Below, piece after piece: positions 40,187 through 48,689 of a stretch of 64,000 nt of DNA. The stretch lies in NCBI RefSeq assembly GCF_027497215.1, contig NZ_CP114904.1:558001-622000 (forward strand), given 5' to 3'. The notes below the pieces were generated by a model, which was not told the origin of the DNA, made no database searches, and saw only the letters and a program-made list of their open reading frames with translations. Position numbers and translations under genes: made by a program. Positions within the stretch are counted from its first letter, which is position 1. Each line of letters starts with the position of its first letter. This DNA comes from Micromonospora sp. WMMD812. Its GTDB lineage: Bacteria; Actinomycetota; Actinomycetes; Mycobacteriales; Micromonosporaceae.

Positions 40187-42050
40187 CACCGTGCCGTTAG
40201 GTCCGACCCTCCTCGAACCCGAGCACTTCCACGCCCTGGCGATCGGCGCTGGCGACGAAGAGACCATCACCGCGCTCTGGCGCGGCGAGCGCAGCTGGCG
40301 GCTGCTCGTGCTGCGAGCCCTGCTGGACAGCTGCGTCACCCGGCTCGACGCGACCGGGCCGCTCGCGTCGATCACCGACGCCTGGCAGCTCCTGGTCCGG
40401 GCCTACGCTGCTGATCCCGACGTCAGCGAGGACATTCTGGCCCAGCCGCAGGTCGGCATCTGGGCCGCGCACACCCTGCGTCGGCTGCGGGACGATTCCC
40501 CGCAAGCGGTGCCGCTGTGGATGGACGTGGGATACCTGCACGCCCTGTCGGCGGCGAGCGCGGTCCGGGCGGGGCTCTCCTTCGACCTCGACATCCCGGC
40601 CCGGCAGGGGGCCGCGGTGCTGCCCACCGTCGGCACGGCGTCGGTCCCGCCGGACGTCCCGGTGGTCCGAGTGCGCAGCCGCGATGGGCAGGTCGACGTG
40701 GTGGCCGCCGCGCGGACAATTCGACGAGCGGCGGACGACCCGGACTGGCACGAACCGATCATCGTCGAGGTGGACGTAGACGGCGCCGGGCTGCGGGTCG
40801 AACTGCTCGACCGCGACGTGTACCGCGACCTGCGGGGCCCCGCACCACCGCAGCCCCTGTCGGCTTCCCAGATCACTCGGTGGCGGGCGCGTCTGGCGGA
40901 CGCCTGGGAGCTGCTGGTGCGCGAGCAGCGCGACCGCGCACTCGCGATCGCCAAGAGTCTGCGGACCCTCGCGCCCCTGGAGCAGCGGGAGCGGTTCCGC
41001 CAACTGTCCGCCTCCGGCGCTGAGGCCTTCGGCGGCATCCTGCTCTCCGAGCCGGACGACGCGGCGCAGCTGGCCGTGACGCTGGTGCACGAGTCGCAGC
41101 ATCACAAACTCGGCGCCCTGTCGCACCTACTCACCCTCTGCGAGAGCGACGCGCGGATCCGCTACTACGTCCCGTGGCGCGACGACCCCCGGCCCCTGGC
41201 CGGCGCGCTACAGGGTGCGTACGCCTTCGCCGGCATCACAGAGTTCTGGCGCGCTCACCGGCGCCACGGGCCATCCGCGCACCGGGCGGCCGCGGACTTC
41301 GAGTTCGCGCTATGGCGGCAACAGACTCTCGGCGCCGTCCGGGCGATCATGGCGTCGGGCCGGTTGACCGGCCACGGCCAGCGGTTCGTGGCGACCCTGC
41401 ACGCGCAGCTGGAGACCTGCCAGGAAGAGCCGGTGCCCGCCGCCGCGCTCGCCTCGGCGCGCGCCGTCGCCGTCGACCACCGGGCGATGTGGCGGGGCCA
41501 CAACATCCGGCTGGACCACGCCGACCGGGACACACTCACGGCCGCCTGGCAGCGCCGTGACCCGGCCATGGAGGCGGTGCGCGCCGTCGACGCCCGCACC
41601 GTGCTGGCACAGCCACCGGCGGGCCTGCTGGACGCCCGGGCCGTGCTCCGCCGATACCTGTTGGTCGACCCGGACGCGTTCGCCGGCCTGCGCGCCGCAC
41701 CACAGGAGGTGGGCGACCGCGTCGCCGGCGCCACACCGGCCGACCTCGCCCTGGTCGCCGGTGACCTCGAGCGGGCGCGCGTCGGCTACCTCGCGGAGCT
41801 GAGGCAGGACCCGTCGCGCGTGCATGCCTGGGTCGGTCTCGGCCTCACCGACGTCGACGGTCGCGCCGGTCCGGCGACGCGCGCCCTGCTCGGCCGCCCG
41901 GAACTCGTCCTGGCCGTCGTCCATGCGCTCGCGCCGGCCTACCAGGCGATCGCGCTGCCGGATCCGCTGGAGCTGGCCACCTGGGTCGGTCACGGCCTCC
42001 CGGACGGCGCGGTCGACACGTCCGACCCGGCGGGCTGGCAGACCGCCTGA
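40176..42050 (+). CDS. HExxH-motif peptide-modifying protein (aKG-HExxH beta-hydroxylase-like)
   Basis: 624-residue protein. The centre carries LAVTLVHESQHHKLGALSHL with H305-E306 and H309, the HExxH motif found at the C-terminus of FxsB proteins and in stand-alone proteins now described as 2-oxoglutarate-dependent peptide beta-hydroxylases. The N-terminal 290 residues and C-terminal 300 residues are helical and without a cysteine cluster, so it is not a radical SAM enzyme. GGAGGA precedes the ATG, which lies inside the end of the precursor gene. It probably hydroxylates the precursor core. A metalloprotease role is the alternative, since HExxH is also the zincin motif. Confidence 0.8.
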   Translation: MSSDTVPLGPTLLEPEHFHALAIGAGDEETITALWRGERSWRLLVLRALLDSCVTRLDATGPLASITDAWQLLVRAYAADPDVSEDILAQPQVGIWAAHTLRRLRDDSPQAVPLWMDVGYLHALSAASAVRAGLSFDLDIPARQGAAVLPTVGTASVPPDVPVVRVRSRDGQVDVVAAARTIRRAADDPDWHEPIIVEVDVDGAGLRVELLDRDVYRDLRGPAPPQPLSASQITRWRARLADAWELLVREQRDRALAIAKSLRTLAPLEQRERFRQLSASGAEAFGGILLSEPDDAAQLAVTLVHESQHHKLGALSHLLTLCESDARIRYYVPWRDDPRPLAGALQGAYAFAGITEFWRAHRRHGPSAHRAAADFEFALWRQQTLGAVRAIMASGRLTGHGQRFVATLHAQLETCQEEPVPAAALASARAVAVDHRAMWRGHNIRLDHADRDTLTAAWQRRDPAMEAVRAVDARTVLAQPPAGLLDARAVLRRYLLVDPDAFAGLRAAPQEVGDRVAGATPADLALVAGDLERARVGYLAELRQDPSRVHAWVGLGLTDVDGRAGPATRALLGRPELVLAVVHALAPAYQAIALPDPLELATWVGHGLPDGAVDTSDPAGWQTA

Positions 42051-42073
42051 CCCACCGGGTCGGACCTGTGCCG

Positions 42074-45000
42074 CTACAGCGGCAGCGGGTCGATGTCGCA
42101 GTTGGCGCGGACGCCCGCGCCCACCGCGGCGACCGCCGGGTGCCGCACGCCGAGGGTTTGCCGCAGCTGCTCGATGCCCCGATCGAACAGGGCACCCGCC
42201 TCCGCCTCACGTCCGAGGTCGCGAAGGTCCATGGCGAGGTTAAGCGCGCACACGAGCGTAGTGGGGTGGCTGCTGCCGAGCATCTGACGACACAGCGCGA
42301 GGGTGTCCACGTCCAGGGCCTCGGCCTGCGCGTAGTCGCCGACCTCGTAGTGGTCGCTGGCCAGGTTGATCCGGGCGGCCAGGACGAGGGCGTGCGAGTC
42401 GCCGAGCGCCGTCGCGAGGCGTTGCAGCGCCGCCTGGTCGAGTTCCCGGGCCTGGTCGGCCTCGCCCAGCAGGCGCAGCGTCACTGCCAGGTCCACCTGC
42501 GCGCCGGCGGTGTGCGGGTGGTCCTCGCCGTACAGTCGGCGCAGCCCCTCCACCGCGACCTCCGCGGCCTCCCGTGCAGCGCGCAGGTCACCGGTCAACC
42601 GCTGGTCGATCGAGAACGTCAGCGTGGCCAGAGCGGTGTCGGGGTGGTCGTCGCCGTAGCGGGTGCGGAAACGGCGCAGCACGTCGCTCGATAGGTCAAG
42701 GGCGTCGTGGTGGTGCCCCGCCTTGCGTCGGAAGCTCGCCAGCATGTGGCTCTGCCGCAGCAGATCCGGGTGGTCGTCGTACTTCAGCATCCGCCGGGCG
42801 GTCGCGACGACGTTCTCCTGGTGCGCGTGGGCCGCGACGTAGTCGCCGAGCTCCCGTCGGTCGAGGTTGATGCCGCCGAAGGTGCTCAGGCTGTCCGGGT
42901 GGTCCGTGCCGTAGATCTGCACCAGCCGCTGATAAGTCTGTTCGTCGAGCTGCAGAGCCCGTCCGAACAGGCCGGATAGCCGCATGCTCACCGCAAGGTT
43001 GTGCGCGGCGCGCAGCGTGAACGGCTCCTCGTCGCCGAAGTTCTGCTTGGCCCTCTCATACACCGTCAGCGCGCGGTCCAGCGCGCCGGCGAAGTCACCG
43101 GCGACCCGGTGATCGGCCGCGACGGCGCCGATGGCGTACAGAGTCTCCTCCTGGTCCTCACCGACGGTCTGCCGGTACAGCTCCAGCGTCTGCGCGTTGA
43201 GCGTGGCCGCGGCAGCGTAGTCACCGACGACGAAGTGCATGAAGCCCAACCAGCTCGCCATCCGCAGGCCGTCCGGGTCGGTGCCGTCGGTCGAGGCGGT
43301 CCAGGCCCTCCAGGCCCGCTGCGACAGGTCCCGTGCGCCGAGGTGGTCACCCCACCGCCAGAGATACTTCGCCTCGTTGAGCACCATGTCCCGCACGAGT
43401 TCGTTGCCGCACTGCTCGGCGCCCGAGGCCACGATGTGTGGATACAGCTCGGCGTAGCGCGGCCAGTGGTCGGCATCGTCGGGCTGGTCGGGGTCGTTGC
43501 CCGCGAGCAGCATGTGGGCGCCGTGCCGCATCGCGTCGCGGTCATCCGGGTCCATCTGGTTGATCAGGACGCGTTGGACGAGGCGGTGCATCTGGAACGA
43601 GTTCGTCCGGTGGTCGATCCGGGCCAGCGACAGGCGGCCGATCGTGCGGATCGCCCGGTTGAGCCGGATCGGATTACGGACGAGGGGATCCAGGTCGGGG
43701 TGGATGCGCAGCGCCCGTGGCTTGGACAGGAGCACCTTGCCGATCGGCTCGGGCGCGAAGAACGCACACACCTGTAGCAACCGCAGGGCGGAGCGGTCCT
43801 GCTCGCGGAGCCAGTTGAGCGACACGTTCCACGCCGCGGCGACGAGCTCTGGGTAATCCTGCTGCGCCGTCTCCTCGTCGAGTGCCGGGCGACTGGCGTC
43901 GAGCAGTTCGAGGTACTCGTTGGCCGGCATCTGCGTCTCGGCGCGCCAGGCCGCCGCCTGCTCGACAGCCAGCGGAAGATCTCCGAGGGCGGCGGCGAGC
44001 CGGTCGGCGTCGTCGACGGCCAGGTCCGGCCCTCGACGGCGGAGCAGCTCGATGCTCTCCCGCCGTTCGAACACGTCGACCGGAAGACTGTTCGCGACCT
44101 CCCGCCAAGCGCCGTTGCGGGAGGTGACCACGATGCTGCCCGGGCCGCCCTTGGGGAAGAACCGCTCGACGTCCTCCGGATTTTCCGCATTGTCGAAGAT
44201 AAGCAACCAGTTCGAGTACGGCCGGCCGATCCGCAGCGCCTCCAGCACCGCCGGCACGGCCGTGTTGGCGGTCGACGGCACCGGCAGGTCCAACCGCGCC
44301 GCCAACTCCACCAGCGCGGACTGGATCTGCGCCGGCCGCTCGGCCGGAATCCACCAGATCAGGTCGAAGTCCTGCTGATGGAGGTAGACGTACTCGACGA
44401 CCAACTGCGACTTGCCCACCCCGCCGGCGCCGTGCAGCGCCTCGGGTAGCACCGCGGTGGTGCCTGCGCGTAGCCGCTGATGCAGGGAGTCGAGCAGGTC
44501 ACGCCGCCCGGTGAAGTTGGTGTTGCGCAGCGGCAGATTGCCGACAACGGCCGGGAAATGCCCGTCGAGCCGCTGTGCGGACGGCAGGTCGTGGGTTGGC
44601 GGACGGCTCGAGATGATGCCCGGTTCGGCGTCCAGCGTGGCGTGCGGTGTGGTGCCGAACGAGACCCCCGAGCCCGGCGAGTTCACTCTGTCAGACATTC
44701 CGGACTCCATGGTCCTGTGATCGGTAACGGACGACGGCTGCAGTGTTCGACGCACCTGCCGCGGGATGGGCGAGCCGAGTGCCTGCCCCAGACGCGCCGC
44801 CGCGATGAGGTTCGGCCCGCCCAATGAGAGGTGAACTGCCAACTCGACCCGTAGATACGGCTCGGCGGCCGGAGTGACACGCTCGTACGACGCGTTGCGT
44901 GGATCCTTGATGCGGAGGGTCAGGTTGCGCACCGCCTCGATGTCGTGTGCGAGTTCGTACTCCACGACGTGCTGAACTTCGACGGTGCGGTCGCGGAACC

Positions 45001-45949
45001 CGAGCGTCAGGAGCCGCTCGCGGACCCCGTGCACGAACTCGTACCCGATTCGGGTGTCGCCGGCGGCCGCCCCCCGGTACGGCAGGGGCCGCACCAGATC
45101 GCTGGTCAACACCTCGGTCAACTGCGCCGGCCCCGACCGCACCACCGTGTGCAGCAGGGCACGGACCACCCGGGCGTTCAGCGGGGCGGCCGCCAGCCGG
45201 GTCGCCAGCGTGAACGACGCCGGTGACACGGTGGCCCGGAAACGGGCGACGAGGTCGTGTGCGGTCAGCGAGCGGCCCGGTCGGCGGACGGTCAAGCCCT
45301 CGGGCGGCAGCAGCAGCGCCGGCATCCATACGTCGCCTCGCCCGCCCAGCAGCCGGCTCCACCGCTGCAACCAGTCGGTGCCGCGTTCGATGACCGGCAC
45401 CGCCGTCAGCCGGGCGTCGTCCTGCTCCTCGAGGGGGCGAAGGTCCAGACCGCTCACCCGCCACGACAACCGCGCCGACCCTGAGCCGTCCGGGCTCCAG
45501 GTCACCCCGGTCGTCTCCAGGCCCCGCTCACGCCACCGCTGTTGGGGCAGCAGGTGCACCACGGCGACCGTCATGCTGGCCGCCCAAGAGGCGAGAACGG
45601 GGTGGACGAGCCCGCTCCGCCAGGCGTCGGACCCGCTGTGAGTCAGCAGGAACACGACGCGTCGCCCGGAGTGATCGATCAGGTCCACCGGCGCGAGGGG
45701 GCCGTCGTCCGGCCGACCGGTCACTCGAAGCGCGCCGTCTTCGGCGGCCATCCGCCACACCTCGACAGAGCCGAAGGCAGGTTGGGCGCGCAGCACCGCC
45801 ACGAACGTCGAGACCTCGTCGGCCCAGAACTCCATCACCGGGTCGTCGTCGACGACCACGACGAGATCCCGGGGGTCACCCGCCGGCTCGAGTCGTGCCC
45901 CGTCGGCGGGGCGGCTTGCGGGGGCGGCGGTCACTGACGGCGGATTCAT
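42074..45949 (-). CDS. fxsT: FxsT-type STAND/TPR protein with SAV_2336-like N-terminus
   Basis: About 1291 residues. Three parts are visible: an N-terminal SAV_2336-type region (about 1-400), an NB-ARC/STAND ATPase with P-loop GAGGVGKS (K513) and LLIFDNAENPED, and about ten C-terminal TPR units from residue 850, each with G-D/E-x-H-P-x-T-L-like turns (YGDDHPDTALA, YGEDHPHTAGA). This is the layout of FxsT, the STAND protein of FxSxx-COOH systems. The frame is open to an ATG at 46141, which would overlap the VMAP gene by 68 nt and add an Arg/Pro-rich stretch; I chose the ATG at 45949. It ends 23 bp from the convergent HExxH gene. It likely senses a signal or the modified peptide. Confidence 0.88.
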   Translation of the reverse strand: MNPPSVTAAPASRPADGARLEPAGDPRDLVVVVDDDPVMEFWADEVSTFVAVLRAQPAFGSVEVWRMAAEDGALRVTGRPDDGPLAPVDLIDHSGRRVVFLLTHSGSDAWRSGLVHPVLASWAASMTVAVVHLLPQQRWRERGLETTGVTWSPDGSGSARLSWRVSGLDLRPLEEQDDARLTAVPVIERGTDWLQRWSRLLGGRGDVWMPALLLPPEGLTVRRPGRSLTAHDLVARFRATVSPASFTLATRLAAAPLNARVVRALLHTVVRSGPAQLTEVLTSDLVRPLPYRGAAAGDTRIGYEFVHGVRERLLTLGFRDRTVEVQHVVEYELAHDIEAVRNLTLRIKDPRNASYERVTPAAEPYLRVELAVHLSLGGPNLIAAARLGQALGSPIPRQVRRTLQPSSVTDHRTMESGMSDRVNSPGSGVSFGTTPHATLDAEPGIISSRPPTHDLPSAQRLDGHFPAVVGNLPLRNTNFTGRRDLLDSLHQRLRAGTTAVLPEALHGAGGVGKSQLVVEYVYLHQQDFDLIWWIPAERPAQIQSALVELAARLDLPVPSTANTAVPAVLEALRIGRPYSNWLLIFDNAENPEDVERFFPKGGPGSIVVTSRNGAWREVANSLPVDVFERRESIELLRRRGPDLAVDDADRLAAALGDLPLAVEQAAAWRAETQMPANEYLELLDASRPALDEETAQQDYPELVAAAWNVSLNWLREQDRSALRLLQVCAFFAPEPIGKVLLSKPRALRIHPDLDPLVRNPIRLNRAIRTIGRLSLARIDHRTNSFQMHRLVQRVLINQMDPDDRDAMRHGAHMLLAGNDPDQPDDADHWPRYAELYPHIVASGAEQCGNELVRDMVLNEAKYLWRWGDHLGARDLSQRAWRAWTASTDGTDPDGLRMASWLGFMHFVVGDYAAAATLNAQTLELYRQTVGEDQEETLYAIGAVAADHRVAGDFAGALDRALTVYERAKQNFGDEEPFTLRAAHNLAVSMRLSGLFGRALQLDEQTYQRLVQIYGTDHPDSLSTFGGINLDRRELGDYVAAHAHQENVVATARRMLKYDDHPDLLRQSHMLASFRRKAGHHHDALDLSSDVLRRFRTRYGDDHPDTALATLTFSIDQRLTGDLRAAREAAEVAVEGLRRLYGEDHPHTAGAQVDLAVTLRLLGEADQARELDQAALQRLATALGDSHALVLAARINLASDHYEVGDYAQAEALDVDTLALCRQMLGSSHPTTLVCALNLAMDLRDLGREAEAGALFDRGIEQLRQTLGVRHPAVAAVGAGVRANCDIDPLPL

Positions 45950-46073
45950 CAGGGACCCGTCGTCGCCGGCACGCGCCACGGCGCCACTCGGCGGTGCTGG
46001 CCGACGGTCCTGTCGGTTGTCCGGCGTGGGCGTCGGTCGGCGACGCCGCCCGTCCTGTCGTGGCCGTTGCCGC

Positions 46074-47582
46074 TCATGCGAGGACCTTTCGCCTGTCCCT
46101 CTCGACGGAGACCGCCCCGCCGGGCTGCCGATCCGGATCATCGAACAAGATCACAAAGCCGTGCCCGAGGTGCTGGTCGAGGCCCTTGGGGTCCTCGCTC
46201 CACGCCAGTTGTCGCAGCTGCGCGGTACGGTTGGGCAGGTCTCGCACCCCTGCCCCCGACGCCTGATCGCCGACCATCGACGCAACAGTCTGGCACAGGT
46301 CCTCTGTGGATGGTGAATGTCGGTGCCACACGATCGCCGGCACCCCGGAGCGCAGCCCGACGAGCAGCTGCCGCTCGCCGACGCTGTCGGTGGTCGGGGA
46401 TTCGCTGAGCACCAGCACGGCGACGGCTTTCTCGCGTTTGAGAGTCGCTTCCAGCTGGACGTCGGCCTGGTGCGACGCCGCGCAGTGCACCAGCTTCCGT
46501 TCGCCACCGCGATCTGCCAGACCCTGCCAGCGGCCGCGCCACACGCGGTGCCACTGGCTGGCGCGGATGCGCTCCAGACTTCGGATCACGAGCGGATATT
46601 CGGTGGTCAGGGGACTGGGCATGCGGGAGCCCAGTTCCTTGCGCCAGGTGTCGACCGGCTCGTTCATCAGTTGCCAGGGCAGGACGAACTCGATGGTCAC
46701 CGCTCCGGCCTGGTCCGCCCACCGGCGCTCGGTCTCGTTGACGACCTGGTCGACGGCCGCCTCCAGCCCCGCGTACGGGACGTGGCGGTCCTCGCCGCGG
46801 ATCGGCTGCCACACCGGCGACGCCCACTGGTACCAGTGCGACAAGATGTAGGTGTCGTCGTCGCCGCCGTACTTCTCGAACTGGATCAGCAGATAGGCGG
46901 TGCCGGTCACCGCGGGCGCGTCCTGCGCCGACCCGTCAACCTGATCAGCGACTCCCCAGTCCTTGGCCATCTGGGTGGTGAGTTCGCGCACCCGAGGCAG
47001 CGACGCCTGCGGCACCACCGGTGCCAGCCTCTCCAGCAGCGCGAGCCACGGCGGCACCTCACCATGGGCGTTCGCCGATGCGAGATGTGCGAACAGATCC
47101 CAGGCCGTCTCGCACCAGGGTGGGGCAGGGGCCGCGCGGGTCTCGGCGACGAACCGCCGCAGCTCCCGGGTCACCTCGAGCGTGGACAGCAAGCCACGCA
47201 ACCACGCGACGTCGTAGTCGGAGAAGAGCTCGACGACCTGCCACTCGTCGGCGAGCCGCAGCACCGCGACGGTCTGCTTGCTGCCCGGTTCCAGCAGCTC
47301 CAGGCACTCGACGAGGCAGCGCAACCCACCCGGGCGATCCACGCACACCGTCACCAGCTCGACGATCTGGGCCCGTAGCAGCCCCAGCTCCCGGTAGCCC
47401 AACGCGCCACCCAGCGCGTGCCCCAACTCCTGAAGCAGCAACTGTCGGCTGTTCGGGTCGCGGATGACCGACGACGCCTCCATGGCGGTCGCGATCTGCC
47501 CGACGAGTCGGCGGCGCTCCTCCGCTACAGATGGCGAATAGCGCCGCGGGGCCTCACGCACGGCCCTCATGTGATCGCTCAC
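46074..47582 (-). CDS. EAD2-VMAP-C protein
   Basis: 502-residue protein. Residues about 25-115 form an EAD2-like helical adaptor (IATAMEASSVIRDPNSRQLL, LVECLELLEPGSKQ). A second helical repeat lies at about 120-200. The C-terminal part (about 225-490) matches VMAP-C: TIEFVLPWQLMNEPVDTW, YPLVIRSLERIRASQWHRVW, then a Rossmann-like end with SGVPAIVWHRHSP. VMAP proteins are scaffold or switch components in EAD/caspase conflict systems. The adaptor could pair homotypically with that of the caspase at 38.7-39.8 kb. It starts with GTG at 47582, 36 bp after the EACC1-like gene. Confidence 0.85.
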   Translation of the reverse strand: MSDHMRAVREAPRRYSPSVAEERRRLVGQIATAMEASSVIRDPNSRQLLLQELGHALGGALGYRELGLLRAQIVELVTVCVDRPGGLRCLVECLELLEPGSKQTVAVLRLADEWQVVELFSDYDVAWLRGLLSTLEVTRELRRFVAETRAAPAPPWCETAWDLFAHLASANAHGEVPPWLALLERLAPVVPQASLPRVRELTTQMAKDWGVADQVDGSAQDAPAVTGTAYLLIQFEKYGGDDDTYILSHWYQWASPVWQPIRGEDRHVPYAGLEAAVDQVVNETERRWADQAGAVTIEFVLPWQLMNEPVDTWRKELGSRMPSPLTTEYPLVIRSLERIRASQWHRVWRGRWQGLADRGGERKLVHCAASHQADVQLEATLKREKAVAVLVLSESPTTDSVGERQLLVGLRSGVPAIVWHRHSPSTEDLCQTVASMVGDQASGAGVRDLPNRTAQLRQLAWSEDPKGLDQHLGHGFVILFDDPDRQPGGAVSVERDRRKVLA

Positions 47583-47618
47583 CAGCGAAACCCGGTCGGG
47601 ACAACGCGGCCGGCGTCA

Positions 47619-48053
47619 TCAGGAGGGCCCCGAGCTGAACGGGTCGAGCCGCTCCAGCACATCGACCACGTCGGCCGCCTCTCCGGTCACCTCCGCACGC
47701 CGCCGCTGCACACCGTCGTCGAAGATCGCCACCACCCTGAGCTGCCCGCCACGACGGCGCAGCAGCGACTGCAGGCCGTACCAACCGGCGGACGAACTGA
47801 TCCCGACCCCGATCTGCAGCAGCGTGTCGGTCACCAGACCGCGAGACGAGACCAGCTCGTATGCCCCGGCGGCGTGCCAGGTTTCCACCGTCACCCCCGC
47901 GGCCTGCAACTCCCGTACCAGATCCGGGGTGGACTCGTCGTAGACCGGTACTCCGTCATCCTCGGCGAACGGCAGGAAGGTCACGTCGACGCCGGGCTGC
48001 GGGCCCAGGTCACGGTGGCTGTCCGTGGCGACAATCGAGACCTTTGGTGACAT
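47619..48053 (-). CDS. Small EACC1-like protein
   Basis: 144-residue protein without signal peptide. The first 60 residues look alpha/beta (KVSIVATDSHRDLGPQPGVD). A hydrophobic segment follows (TLLQIGVGISSSAGWYGLQSLL) and a final strand-helix pair (GQLRVVAIFDDGVQRRRAEV, DVVDVLERL). Size, central hydrophobic segment and position before a VMAP gene resemble Effector-Associated Constant Component 1, but the match is not certain. It is the first gene of the EACC1-VMAP-FxsT transcript. Confidence 0.6.
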   Translation of the reverse strand: MSPKVSIVATDSHRDLGPQPGVDVTFLPFAEDDGVPVYDESTPDLVRELQAAGVTVETWHAAGAYELVSSRGLVTDTLLQIGVGISSSAGWYGLQSLLRRRGGQLRVVAIFDDGVQRRRAEVTGEAADVVDVLERLDPFSSGPS

Positions 48054-48059
48054 GCGACT

Positions 48060-48065
48060 ATCGTA
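48060..48065 (-). promoter_or_regulatory. -10 box of a probable leaderless transcript (EACC1-like/VMAP/FxsT operon)
   Basis: On the minus strand TACGAT is followed by 6 nt and the ATG at 48053. There is no Shine-Dalgarno. This is the only promoter-like element seen for the three-gene operon. Confidence 0.5.
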
Positions 48066-48276
48066 TTAGTGGCGGCAGCGACGATGGCCCCGGCGATGTG
48101 TCGCCAACTTGACACATCTCGATCTCATTCAATCTTGACCTGTCGCACCATCGCGCTTGCAAAGGGCGGTGCCGCGCCGATCTGCGTCGCAGGCGACGCG
48201 CCCGCCGGTGAGCAGTGGGGAGTCGACGAGGGACGCCGGCGTCGCCACCTGAGGGCGGACGCCTCGTCGGGGGGTA

Positions 48277-48618
48277 TCAGCGGCCGTCGTACTCGGCGAC
48301 GAGGCGCTTGGGCGCCCGGTTGCGCCAGGCGTGCTCGATCAGCTCCTGCATGCGCTCCTTGCTGACCCTGGCCAGGTCGACACGGAGGCCGACGAAGATC
48401 CGGCCCTGCCGCCACACCTCCTCGTAGATGTCCGGCTGATCCGTGGCCGCCGCCGTGGCCTCCGCCTGCCCGACACACACGATGGCGTGCGCGTCGCCCT
48501 TCTCGAGATGGGCGAGGAGTCGGTCCGCGACGCGGAAGCCGGGCAGCCGGAAGTGTGGCTGCTCCACGACGTCCGGCAGCGCCATCGCGTAGCTGCGGAT
48601 ATCGGCCAGCACGATCAT
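48277..48618 (-). CDS. MmcQ/YjbR-family protein
   Basis: 113-residue protein of the MmcQ/YjbR double-wing fold (ADIRSYAMALPDVVEQPHFR, FRVADRLLAHLEKGDAHAIV, ELIEHAWRNRAPKRLVAEY). The fold is DNA-binding-like, but the function is unknown. It is a single gene; the 223 bp between it and the EACC1-like gene holds no recognisable feature beyond that gene's promoter. Confidence 0.85.
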   Translation of the reverse strand: MIVLADIRSYAMALPDVVEQPHFRLPGFRVADRLLAHLEKGDAHAIVCVGQAEATAAATDQPDIYEEVWRQGRIFVGLRVDLARVSKERMQELIEHAWRNRAPKRLVAEYDGR

Positions 48619-48689
48619 GGATGGGCTCCTCGTCGTCCTCTGGTCGTCGAACCAGCCTGACGTTAGGCCATGCGCGGGCGTTTCCGCAG

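Noticed and set aside
40176..42050. HExxH protein as an ordinary zinc metalloprotease
   Set aside because: No signal peptide or downstream third zinc ligand is evident, and the overlap with a precursor-like gene fits a peptide-modifying enzyme better; it remains an alternative.
36949..48053. Radical SAM FxsB gene in the RiPP locus
   Set aside because: I looked for a CxxxCxxC cluster and SPASM cysteines on both strands and found none; the locus lacks it in this window.
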